A DNA stretch of 63,848 bases, taken from contig JAFLTA010000012.1 of NCBI GenBank assembly GCA_022510685.1, forward strand, positions 1-63,848, given 5' to 3'. The translations under genes were made by a program, and so were the position numbers. This stretch comes from Lachnospiraceae bacterium (GTDB lineage: Bacteria; Bacillota; Clostridia; Lachnospirales; Lachnospiraceae). Numbering within the stretch: position 1 is the stretch's first letter; the number at the start of each line of letters is the position of its first letter. Positions 55,739 to 63,848 of the stretch are shown piece by piece. The notes beneath the pieces are model-generated. The model was not told the origin of the DNA, searched no databases, and was given only the letters and a program-made list of their open reading frames with translations.

Positions 55739-56578
55739 ATGAAGAGATTAAAATATGTGATTGTGGCTATGGCTATGGCAGTACTTATATTGTTTACAGG
55801 CTGTAGCGGAGATAAACAGAAACAAACAAAAGAGAAATCATCAGAGGATAAGAACGCGGAAAGCATACGGGTTGAAGGTAGTTATGATGATGAATTAGAG
55901 GAAATTGTCGGGGACAGTTTTTTTTATCGTATTGAAGATGGGATTGCCGTGTTGAGCGGAATATATCAGTATCGTGAGAGTGAAGAGATTCCGGATATCC
56001 TTCAGTACGAGGGGAAAGACTACCCCATTGAAAAAATCGGGGAAAATGCTTTTCAGGACGATTCCGTGCTTCGTCTGATAACATTGCCGGAAGGGATGAA
56101 GGAGATTGGCTCCAATGCTTTTTACGACTGTGATAATATTGAGGAGATTGTTATCCCGGATTCAGTGAAAAAGTATGGGGATGGGATTTTTTTTAATTGT
56201 GAACGGCTACAGAAAGCAGTATTGGGAAATGGACTGGAGGGGATTCCTGATGAGATGTTCTCTAACTGTTACGCATTGACAGAGGTGGAATATCCGCAGG
56301 GGATAAAGTATATCGGAAAAGAGGCTTTATGGGCATGTGAGAGTTTGAAATCGTTCACGATTTCCGGGGATATAGTTACAGTGGGAGACAGAGCATTTTA
56401 TGCCAGTGCCATTGAGACTATGGATATAAAAGCGGAATCACTGAAGATTTCGGATGATATCTTTGAAGGTATGGATAAGCTGCAGGAACTGACAGTGCCG
56501 ACAGAGTACGAGAAAGATTATAAAGCTCTGGAGAATCTGTCTCAGGTCAGCATAAACGGGCAGAAACAGGAAGAGTGA
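55739..56578 (+). CDS. BspA-like leucine-rich-repeat lipoprotein
   Basis: This is a 279-aa lipoprotein. The signal ends in the lipobox LFTGC with Cys at residue 20. A charged Lys/Glu linker follows (about residues 21-40). Residues 75-255 carry about seven BspA-type LRRs, each of the form IGENAFQDDSVLRLITLPEGM or IGSNAFYDCDNIEEIVIPDSV. Such proteins are surface-exposed and often bind host proteins or other cells. The start at 55739 is supported by TGAGGAAG, directly after the T-run of the preceding terminator, so it depends on readthrough or a promoter inside that region. Confidence 0.88.
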   Translation: MKRLKYVIVAMAMAVLILFTGCSGDKQKQTKEKSSEDKNAESIRVEGSYDDELEEIVGDSFFYRIEDGIAVLSGIYQYRESEEIPDILQYEGKDYPIEKIGENAFQDDSVLRLITLPEGMKEIGSNAFYDCDNIEEIVIPDSVKKYGDGIFFNCERLQKAVLGNGLEGIPDEMFSNCYALTEVEYPQGIKYIGKEALWACESLKSFTISGDIVTVGDRAFYASAIETMDIKAESLKISDDIFEGMDKLQELTVPTEYEKDYKALENLSQVSINGQKQEE

Positions 56579-56618
56579 TTTTGTTCGTGGCATTATGTCG
56601 GCAGGGGACGAAATCGGT

Positions 56619-57842
56619 TTAGGAATCAGATTTTTGCTTGCAGTAATCGTCCCCCTGTTTTGCACCTGCCTTGTACCAGAATTGTGCCATGGTTTCGTTT
56701 TGCCGGGAGCTGTATATATCTGCCAGTTGGCGGATAGCATCGATATGATTTTGCTCCGCAGCAAGACGAAGCCATTTAACAGCAGTTTCCACGTTATTTT
56801 CCACTCCATCGCCAAGCCAGTATTTCATGCCCAGAATATATTGTGCAGATGGGAAATCACGGTTCGCCAGGTCTGTGTATATCTTAATGGACTCTTCTTT
56901 TCGATTGGGGATTTTATTATCTTGAGAGTCATATATCTTACACATTTCAAAAAATGCTCTGTAATGTCCGTTTTTGGCAGAATGCTGATACCAGACAAGT
57001 GCCTCGGGATAATCGGTATGTGAAGTGTTTGGCTCCGCATAGTAATCCCCCATTTCACATTGGCTTGCAGGTTCGTCCCGCAAGGCTTTTTTTAGTGTCT
57101 GCCGCGTGCGGATATTCATTTGTTTGAAATACTTGGCTTGCTCCTGGTTTTTGGGCAGGGGTCTATAGGTATCGGTAGTTTTTGTCTCTTTTACAGGACT
57201 TGGCTTTTTTTTGTCATTTTGCGGTGCTTTTTCGTTCCGCGGAGATACACGGTCATGATTCCTGTTATTTCGGGGGCGTGGTCTGGTATGTGGCTCAGAA
57301 TCATCAGATGCAGAATATTCTTTTGCAGCGTTAGTCTCGGAAACCTTGTCCGTTTGCTCGGTGTGTACCTTGTTCTGTTGCTGTGATATATGGCTTATAG
57401 GATTCTGAGCTTTTTGTATTTCGCTTTTCTCATGAAATAATGCCTGCTCTTCCGGCGAAACATCCCATGTCCGCTCCACTTCCATAGAAAAATTCCAGTC
57501 AAACAAAAACATTAAGCTCTCTAACAGGATGACGGCATCTTTTTCGGAGAGTTTCTTTGCGAGAGTGCGCAGAGAAGTTTCCAAAAAGACCCGCTTACTC
57601 CAATCCGGTTTATTCCGTTGGGCAAAGAAGTCCATAAATAATTCATTTTTGCCGGCAGTCTGAATTAGTATTAGTTCGTCTGTTTCGGCAGGATATGTGG
57701 ATTGAAATAAATCCTCTAATTTCTGAGTATCTTTTAACAGAGAAAGATCCCCGTTCATCAGTTTGTTGAGATGGTGCAGCAGGTTATGGGGATAAGTGGT
57801 CTCCAGTTTCACATATGTTTTTGTTTCGTTTTCTCTATTCAT
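56619..57842 (-). CDS. Sel1-repeat protein of unknown function
   Basis: This is a 407-aa protein. Residues about 255-400 are Sel1-type repeats (YYAEPNTSHTDYPEALVWYQHSAKNGHYRAFFEM; YILGMKYWLGDGVENNVETAVKWLRLAAEQNH), a TPR-like adaptor fold. The N-terminal 125 residues form a helical domain that resembles nothing I know. Residues 130-240 are Gln/Asn/Lys/Pro-rich and disordered. No signal peptide is seen, so it is cytoplasmic. It is the only minus-strand gene in the flagellar region and converges on the LRR lipoprotein. It may be unrelated to motility. Confidence 0.75.
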   Translation of the reverse strand: MNRENETKTYVKLETTYPHNLLHHLNKLMNGDLSLLKDTQKLEDLFQSTYPAETDELILIQTAGKNELFMDFFAQRNKPDWSKRVFLETSLRTLAKKLSEKDAVILLESLMFLFDWNFSMEVERTWDVSPEEQALFHEKSEIQKAQNPISHISQQQNKVHTEQTDKVSETNAAKEYSASDDSEPHTRPRPRNNRNHDRVSPRNEKAPQNDKKKPSPVKETKTTDTYRPLPKNQEQAKYFKQMNIRTRQTLKKALRDEPASQCEMGDYYAEPNTSHTDYPEALVWYQHSAKNGHYRAFFEMCKIYDSQDNKIPNRKEESIKIYTDLANRDFPSAQYILGMKYWLGDGVENNVETAVKWLRLAAEQNHIDAIRQLADIYSSRQNETMAQFWYKAGAKQGDDYCKQKSDS

Positions 57843-58195
57843 AGTTTATACCTTTCTAATTCTTTCAAAATCGGTGTTTTTTGTGCATGACAACTCTCGT
57901 ATTATGCGTTTAGTATATCATTTTTTTTCCGCAAAGTATATGAAAAAAATGGCAAGTTTTTTAGCAGGATGGCGCAAGGCTAAACAGGATTTAGATTAGC
58001 GTCATTCCGTTAGGGAGAGTGTATGTTATGTTGACTTTGTCACACTATTGCCGTACTATATGATTAGTATTGATGCAGGATGAAGAAACAGAGTGAAAAT
58101 GACGATATTATAGTATAAAGTGTTTTAGATGAGAAATGTTTTTAAAACTTATTATATTAATTAAGGAATCACGGGGGTTGGAATAGGAGAAGATT
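57843..58195. other. Divergent intergenic region
   Basis: This 353-bp gap separates the Sel1 protein (minus) from the large flagellin (plus). I see no convincing sigma-28 site and no credible gene. A minus-strand TATACT at 57917-57912 may be the Sel1 -10. Confidence 0.4.
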
Positions 58196-60064
58196 ATGGT
58201 TATTACACATAATATTTCAGCGGAAAATATATCGAGAAATTTAAGTTTTGCTGATTCAGCAAAAGCGAAAGCAGCGGAACGGTTAAATACGGGGTACCGC
58301 GTGAATCGTGCAGCAGATGATTCTGCCGGTCTCACTGTTTCAGAGGGGATGCGTGCTCAGATTCGTGGTTTGAATCAAGCTTCTACTAATATTCATGATG
58401 GAATTTCCCTTACGAATACGGCAGACGGTGCTATTCAGGAAATTCATGCCATTTTGCAGAGAGAGCGGGAATTGATGGTGCAGGCAGCTAACGACACATA
58501 CTGCGACGATGACCGGCAGGCTATGCAAGACGAGCTGATAGCATTAAATAGTGAGTTGGACCGTATGTTTGAGCAGGCAGAGTTTAATACGATTAAAATT
58601 TTTCAGGGTAAGGAGACTCTGATTGATGGACCGAATGTCGATGTGGAAACGACAACAAAACCGGATATTGAGAAAAAGAGAGAGTCCAGCAAGACAACGG
58701 TTATCTGGATTTCCAAAGAGGACATTGAACAGAATGGCGAGCCTCAGGATGAGATAGACAATGTTACTATTGTGGAAAAGAGCTATAGTTCTTCCTATAG
58801 CGAGACGGAGAAACCGCTCCCTAATGAGGAAGACCCTCTGCATCCATTATATCAACATACGGATGTGTATGAATGTACTACCGTGACTACGACTACAGAG
58901 AGGGAGAACTCTACCACCTATGAAAAAATGGATGCAAACCCGCAATATACGTCATTACAGGACCCGGGAAATATGGTGGGAAAAAACGGATACATTAATG
59001 TAAAAAATGTTGAGGGGGATTTAGCTTTGTCCTGTGCAATGTCACAGTTGGGAATTTCCATTGACGGTGAATATTCGCAAGTAGATTTGTATAACAGCAG
59101 TATACCCAAAAGCACTGTAGTGAGCGATGACGGCAGCGTTGCTACGACGACTTTTTCCATTGCGAAATATGGAATTGAGCTGGATCAGATTATTGAATTG
59201 ACAGATGGCGGGAAATCCTATACGATATCTTATGCTTTGAGGAATACAGACTCTAATGAGCATGATATCAAAGTTCGTTTGGCATTTGATGTCATGAATC
59301 TGGATCGTGAACACGCTGCAAGCACGCAGGACGGTAAGGCTGCTATGCCATATGAGTTGGAGAATGAGGATGCAGTGATACCGGTGTCTGCACAAGGAGT
59401 TACAGATGCTTGTTTTACTCAAATCAATGATTTATATGGTGTCTTGGATAAATCAAATGTAAAAATGGATAAGACCGGTATCACACATACCGGAGCAGGA
59501 TTTTGGTGGGAGGCTTCGGCAAATGCCGGTTCAGCCATCAATTTAGGCTCTGTAAAATACGGTCCTATTGAGTTGAAAAAAGTTCCCTATGAAATGAAAG
59601 TAGAATCGAAAGACAATATAATCATTTCGGAGGAAACCACCAAGACAACTACAGAGAAGGTATATAAGCCGAAGTATTTGGATATCCAGGCAGGAGCTAA
59701 CGCTTTTCAATTGGTGCCAATACGCACATGGAACCTGTCTGCAGAAAACTTAAAATGTCGCGTGCCTACGGAATTATCTGCGTATAATGCCCAGGATTCT
59801 CTGGTGCATTTGGATCGTGTGATTGATAAGATTACATCCATACGTGTTTATTACGGAGCCATGACAAATCGAATGGAGCATGCATACTTAAATGCAGATA
59901 ATACTGCAGAAAATTTGACATCTTCGGAATCGAGAATTCGCGATGCGGACCTGGCAGACGAAATGGTTGTCTACAGTAAAAATGCTATTGTTCAACAAGC
60001 GGGACAGTCCATGTTGGCACAGGCAAACCGGAATGCTCAGGGAATCGTTGCTCTGTTGCAGTAG
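58196..60064 (+). CDS. Large flagellin with about 350-residue variable-domain insert
   Basis: This is a 622-aa flagellin. Residues 1-136 (HNISAENISRNLSF, RLNTGYRVNRAADDSAGLTVSEGM, RERELMVQAANDT) and the last 130 (IQAGANAFQLVPI, then SSESRIRDADLADEMVVYSK, LAQANRNAQGIVALLQ) match the 277-aa flagellin upstream. Between about residues 140 and 493 lies an insert where the short flagellin has only a handful of residues. It is Thr/Glu-rich at first, then beta-sandwich-like (YGIELDQIIELTDGGKSYTISYALRNTD). No HExxH zinc-protease motif is seen. GGAGAAG precedes the ATG. Confidence 0.92.
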   Translation: MVITHNISAENISRNLSFADSAKAKAAERLNTGYRVNRAADDSAGLTVSEGMRAQIRGLNQASTNIHDGISLTNTADGAIQEIHAILQRERELMVQAANDTYCDDDRQAMQDELIALNSELDRMFEQAEFNTIKIFQGKETLIDGPNVDVETTTKPDIEKKRESSKTTVIWISKEDIEQNGEPQDEIDNVTIVEKSYSSSYSETEKPLPNEEDPLHPLYQHTDVYECTTVTTTTERENSTTYEKMDANPQYTSLQDPGNMVGKNGYINVKNVEGDLALSCAMSQLGISIDGEYSQVDLYNSSIPKSTVVSDDGSVATTTFSIAKYGIELDQIIELTDGGKSYTISYALRNTDSNEHDIKVRLAFDVMNLDREHAASTQDGKAAMPYELENEDAVIPVSAQGVTDACFTQINDLYGVLDKSNVKMDKTGITHTGAGFWWEASANAGSAINLGSVKYGPIELKKVPYEMKVESKDNIIISEETTKTTTEKVYKPKYLDIQAGANAFQLVPIRTWNLSAENLKCRVPTELSAYNAQDSLVHLDRVIDKITSIRVYYGAMTNRMEHAYLNADNTAENLTSSESRIRDADLADEMVVYSKNAIVQQAGQSMLAQANRNAQGIVALLQ

Positions 60065-60090
60065 TAAAGATTTGAGAGGAGAGATATGAA

Positions 60091-63000
60091 ATGAAACATA
60101 AAAGAGCACTGGCAATCGCACTAAGTTTTTGTTTATTCGGAACGGCACTGCCGTATAACAGCAACCGTACAGAGGCAGCGGCTGTTAAATTAAAGAAGAT
60201 AAAGCTGGATCAGAGTTTTCGTGTCATAAAAAAAGGTGGCAAAGTGAAACTCAAAGCGACATTTACACCGAAAAAAGCAAAGACAAAAGTGACATGGAAG
60301 AGCAGTAATAAAAAGATTGCCACAGTTTCAAAGTCCGGTGTTGTCAAGGGCAAGAAAAAGGGAAAGGTAACCATTACTGCCAAAGCAAAAGGGAAAAAGG
60401 CAACCTGTAAAATTCAAGTGGGTGTACCGGTAAAGAAAATTACAGTGTCTAAGAAGACGCTTTCGCTGAAAGTAGGTCAGTCTGTCAATGCGGGTGCTGC
60501 AGTACAACCCAAAAACGCCAGTGTAAAGAAGATAACGTATTCTACCAGCAATAAAAAGGTGGCAACAGTCAATAAGAGCGGAAAGATTAGTGCCGTTGCT
60601 GTGGGAAAAGCAACTATTAATCTGGTAAGTGGAGATGGAAATGGAATCAAGCAGGCAATCGTTGTAAATGTCACTGCAACAGGCGGAAGCGGCTCTAAAG
60701 CGACCAGTTCACCATCTCAACCGGGGAATAACGGTAGCACAACTCCAACACCGACACCGTCTGGCGATGATAAGGAGGAGACGTCGTCAACTCCAACGGC
60801 TCCCCCGGATGAAGGGGAGCCTTCCGGCAATCCTTCGGGTCCGGAAACAGATTCTCCGACACCAACACCGACACTAAAGCCAACTCCAAAACCGAATCCG
60901 GAGAAAGTTGTTGATATCACGGATGAAGATGAGTTTGAATGGGCATTTGACGATGATTTAAAGGAATTGCACTTCACGACAGAGGAGGAAGTGGAGCTCA
61001 CTATTCCGGAAGGAGATTATCCATATACAGATGTGTATATAGATGCACCAAACGCGGATATATTGGTCGAAGGTAATATCCATAAATTATATTTGGAAAA
61101 TAAAAACTCCGTAGATGATTATTATCCTACGGTTCGTACTTGCAAAAAACTTTCTGTGGAAAACAGTGCCAAATTCCGTTTGATTGTTATGAGCGGAGGT
61201 GAGTTGTCAGATGTGACGTCAAAGACAACGACAGTCTGTCCGGATATTTACGGGCTGGGAATGATTCGGCAGAAAATTTCAGAGCCGGGTCAGGAAACTT
61301 TAGTGCCTGCATTAGCAACCAATGAGGAATTGAGGCAGACTAATGTGGATGTATCAGGTCAGGTATTGTCAGCAGTATCCGGGGATGCTGTGAAAGGTGC
61401 AACAGTACTCATCATGCCTTATTCCGGAGACTATCAGGCGGGGGACATTCTTACCGAAGCTCAGATAAAAGCGATTGGGAATGATAAAAATAACGATGCT
61501 GTACTTACAGAGACGGATAAGGATGGCATTTTTGAGGAACCTTTCATGCTGCAGGGAAATTATTTTGTAGCAGTCTGTGCTAGCGGATTTCAGGCAGTTA
61601 CAGGATTCTTTAGTATCACCAGTCAGTATGGAGGTTACTATGTGGCAGATACTCTGAAACTGCTTCCTGATGGTAATGCGAGTAGCAAGGGAACGGTCCA
61701 GGGAACTGTGATATGGGATACCACGAAGGGGCCAGCAGCAGGAGTGTCGGTTTCCCTGCGCCGTGGATTAAATAACATAGCAGGTGCAGAGATTGACTCT
61801 GTTACAGCGGATGCTTCCGGGGGCTATAAGTTTGATAATGTTTCCTATGGCACGTATACCCTTGTGATTTCGTCCGGTAATGAGACGGATGGCTGTGTTA
61901 TGTCATGGGAAAATGTCGTGGTGGCAGACACGAAGCAAACTGTGAATTTGTATGCCGACAAGTCAATGAAGGAAGGTCAGTGGCGTTTTGTGGCGTCGTG
62001 GTTGGGTGCAATACAGGATGCGAATCTGCACATGACCGGTCCCGGAGTGTCGGGAACGGATTACCATGTATGGAGTGGAGATACGGCAATTTACGAAGAT
62101 GGCAGCCTCAGCATGGAAGCCAATTCCAAAACGGAGTCAGTGTCTCAGATGGAAGCTGTGACATTGTATCAACAGGGTGAGGGAGAATATGCAGTAACCG
62201 TCTGTGCAATTAATGCAAAGAACAGTGAAACCGCTCTTTCACAGTCTGGTATGCAGGTAAAGGCATATCAGGGCGGTGTCTTGGCAGCAGTGTATCATGT
62301 GCCTCTGCAAGAGGGAAATGTATGGAATGTGATTACCTATGACAGTACAGATGGCTCTTTTGTGAACCCGGGTGAGCTGAGTGAGGAAGAGAGTGAGGAA
62401 GATTACTTTTTTGGTTATGATAAAAGCTTCCGTGGTGAACTTGTAGATATGTTGTCGGATTGTGAGCAGTACCGCACTCTCTTGGCAGGTGGATATGATT
62501 ATGTAGAAGGAAAAATCACACATCTGCAAGATATTATAAAGAGTCTCAAAGATGAAGAAAAGTATAGTGATGCCTACGACGCTGAAATCATATGGTTCGA
62601 GGATATGCAGGGAGAGTTTTTTGTAGATATCACTGGTGCAAATGTCGATGAGATGATTTATCAATGGAACGATAATGACATTATCGTTTATACAGATAAA
62701 CAGGGTGTTTTGCTGTATGACTTGGATGTGGACTTTGGGGATGCTGTCGTAAAGGCAGATGAGAACCTGTGTGCAAAGGGTGCCAGAATGGCATATCAGG
62801 TTACTATGGGCAGTGGTCGGAGCAGAATCTTCCAGCTGTATGTAAAGACTGTCCTGGAGGCAATCAAGCCGATAGGAGCTAAGATTGGATATGATGATAC
62901 ACCTTTTTATTATGACGAATCCGTGCAGTCGGATTATGGCATCATTTATTTGTATGATGATTTCAATACAAATTATGTTAACCAGGCAGAGATAGATTTC

Positions 63001-63690
63001 GGAGAAACGGGCGCAGACATTAGGAAGGAGACTGATGAATCTGGCAATGAATTTATAGTAGTGACCGTGGGTGATGAGCAGAAGAAATGGTTATTGACAC
63101 GTGCATATATGCCTAAATTTACCACCAACGACTCTAATTGTATTTATACGCATTATAAGGGTGACGACGAAATGACGGTGTATTGGAAAAGCTCCTTGCC
63201 GGAAACATGGGCATATTCCAACTATGTTTTAGCTGGATATAATATTGGGTGGAATGCTTTGACAGAACCAAAACCAACAGAGGAGCAAATTGAGGAAGGG
63301 GTGTATACAACAACTATCACCTGTAAAAAATCCGGAGAAGCAGACAGAACGATTACGGTGACCCATATCGTACCGAAGGAATATGTCACCATTGACACCA
63401 TATCTGTATGGGATGAGGATGCAAAAGAATGGAAGAATGGTGAAATAGAACAGGTAGAAGGTAAAAACGCAATTACGATTACCTTCCCGTTAACGAAAGC
63501 ACCGACTGATTGGACGAAAGTTACGATGAAAGTATCATTCGTTGACGATGAAGATGAAGAACTGCAATGGGTTAATCGGTGGATGACAAAAAATTATGAG
63601 GTGAAGAATACAGGCACTAATAATGAGGGAACGTTAAAACCGAACTTTTATGGCTATAGTCCGAATACCTATACATTGAAAGTTGGGTAG
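60091..63690 (+). CDS. Secreted multidomain protein with bacterial Ig-like domains
   Basis: This is a 1199-aa exported protein. A signal peptide (KRALAIALSFCLFGTALPY) ends near TEAAA at residue 31. Two BIG_2-type Ig domains follow (about residues 34-110 and 112-192), very Lys-rich. A Pro/Thr/Ser-rich linker (about 195-272) joins them to a beta region. Two Cna-B/carboxypeptidase-regulatory-like beta domains lie near 419-510 and 533-625 (VSGDAVKGATVLIM; AGVSVSLRRGLNNIAGAEI). The remainder is unrecognised. No LPxTG, SLH or C-terminal membrane anchor is seen. It starts 26 bp after the flagellin stop, with GAGAGGAG upstream, so it is in the same operon. Confidence 0.85.
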   Translation: MKHKRALAIALSFCLFGTALPYNSNRTEAAAVKLKKIKLDQSFRVIKKGGKVKLKATFTPKKAKTKVTWKSSNKKIATVSKSGVVKGKKKGKVTITAKAKGKKATCKIQVGVPVKKITVSKKTLSLKVGQSVNAGAAVQPKNASVKKITYSTSNKKVATVNKSGKISAVAVGKATINLVSGDGNGIKQAIVVNVTATGGSGSKATSSPSQPGNNGSTTPTPTPSGDDKEETSSTPTAPPDEGEPSGNPSGPETDSPTPTPTLKPTPKPNPEKVVDITDEDEFEWAFDDDLKELHFTTEEEVELTIPEGDYPYTDVYIDAPNADILVEGNIHKLYLENKNSVDDYYPTVRTCKKLSVENSAKFRLIVMSGGELSDVTSKTTTVCPDIYGLGMIRQKISEPGQETLVPALATNEELRQTNVDVSGQVLSAVSGDAVKGATVLIMPYSGDYQAGDILTEAQIKAIGNDKNNDAVLTETDKDGIFEEPFMLQGNYFVAVCASGFQAVTGFFSITSQYGGYYVADTLKLLPDGNASSKGTVQGTVIWDTTKGPAAGVSVSLRRGLNNIAGAEIDSVTADASGGYKFDNVSYGTYTLVISSGNETDGCVMSWENVVVADTKQTVNLYADKSMKEGQWRFVASWLGAIQDANLHMTGPGVSGTDYHVWSGDTAIYEDGSLSMEANSKTESVSQMEAVTLYQQGEGEYAVTVCAINAKNSETALSQSGMQVKAYQGGVLAAVYHVPLQEGNVWNVITYDSTDGSFVNPGELSEEESEEDYFFGYDKSFRGELVDMLSDCEQYRTLLAGGYDYVEGKITHLQDIIKSLKDEEKYSDAYDAEIIWFEDMQGEFFVDITGANVDEMIYQWNDNDIIVYTDKQGVLLYDLDVDFGDAVVKADENLCAKGARMAYQVTMGSGRSRIFQLYVKTVLEAIKPIGAKIGYDDTPFYYDESVQSDYGIIYLYDDFNTNYVNQAEIDFGETGADIRKETDESGNEFIVVTVGDEQKKWLLTRAYMPKFTTNDSNCIYTHYKGDDEMTVYWKSSLPETWAYSNYVLAGYNIGWNALTEPKPTEEQIEEGVYTTTITCKKSGEADRTITVTHIVPKEYVTIDTISVWDEDAKEWKNGEIEQVEGKNAITITFPLTKAPTDWTKVTMKVSFVDDEDEELQWVNRWMTKNYEVKNTGTNNEGTLKPNFYGYSPNTYTLKVG

Positions 63691-63732
63691 TGGATTTGTG
63701 ATGATGTTTTGATAATACAAACAGACTTAACG

Positions 63733-63779
63733 CAATCCGGTGTGGGTAAATCATGGGTTTCCCACATCGGATTGTTTTT
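63733..63779 (+). terminator. Terminator of the flagellin/Ig-protein operon
   Basis: A 14-bp stem with one G-T pair (63733-63746 with 63761-63774) is followed by TTTTT. A further small hairpin (63792-63798 with 63810-63816) lies beyond it; no gene is visible to the window end. Confidence 0.85.
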
Positions 63780-63848
63780 CTTTTCGGTGGCAGCGTCGAT
63801 TGAAAGCAACGACGCTATTTCGCTCTAGCCGGGGACTAAACAGGGTTC

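Noticed and set aside
57940..57999. A 19-codon ORF starting MKKMASFLAGWRK between the Sel1 gene and the large flagellin.
   Set aside because: There is no ribosome site before its ATG and the length is within chance expectation.
58620..59680. Possible flagellinolysin-type metalloprotease in the large flagellin.
   Set aside because: No HExxH motif was found in the insert; EHD and REH occurrences do not fit the zinc site.
63792..63848. A possible riboswitch at the right edge.
   Set aside because: Only a 7-bp hairpin is visible before the window ends, not enough to assign any class.

Overview
The window comes from a motile, Gram-positive, low-to-moderate GC anaerobe of the class Clostridia, most likely family Lachnospiraceae (Roseburia/Agathobacter/Butyrivibrio-like). 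Pointers are strong AGGAGG ribosome sites, canonical TTGaca/TATAAT promoters, the gene orders infC-rpmI-rplT and murB-rapZ-whiA-crh, a proposed phosphoglycerate-mutase-type homoserine kinase between hom and lysC, and a flagellar late-gene block with FliW and CsrA. No prophage, insertion sequence, CRISPR array or resistance gene was seen. The genus cannot be fixed from the sequence alone.

Layout. 1-729 (minus) is the 5' part of a CobD/HisC-like PLP enzyme running off the window. 911-8139 is an apparent four-gene operon of uncharacterised genes: a 1182-aa protein, an Hsp70/actin-like protein with a degenerate nucleotide site, a TPR protein and a coiled-coil membrane protein. 8167-9666 is the translation operon infC (AUU start)-rpmI-rplT behind an attenuator-like leader. 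Then come hpf, a roughly 620-bp giant imperfect palindrome (10478-11097), secA, and prfB with its programmed frameshift. 15085-18786 is hom / proposed homoserine kinase / lysC. tex, a sulfotransferase-like propeller gene, fucO, tRNA-Arg(ACG), murB-rapZ-whiA-crh, dnaE, pfkA and a small membrane protein follow. A minus-strand topoisomerase IV-like pair (parE-parC) faces them, and lysA is divergent from parE.

From 39082 to about 60064 the window is a flagellar late-gene region: flgM, flgN, two tandem flgK paralogues, flgL, fliW, csrA, flaG, fliD, fliS, a FlgN/FliT-like chaperone, a normal flagellin, a Maf-type flagellin glycosyltransferase and a second flagellin carrying about 350 extra residues in its variable region. 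Sigma-28-type promoters (TAAR-N14/15-NCCGATAW) are visible before flgM, flaG, the first flagellin and a secreted surface protein. A textbook CsrA-binding hairpin lies just upstream of the flagellin Shine-Dalgarno site. Together with fliW and csrA this suggests the FliW-CsrA-flagellin homeostasis switch.

The last 10 kb holds cell-surface genes: an abundant-looking secreted protein with a structured leader, a BspA-like LRR lipoprotein, a Sel1-repeat protein, and a 1199-aa secreted Ig-like protein 26 bp downstream of the giant flagellin. The best candidates for undescribed biology are the four-gene Hsp70-like operon, the giant palindrome, and the large flagellin with its secreted partner.
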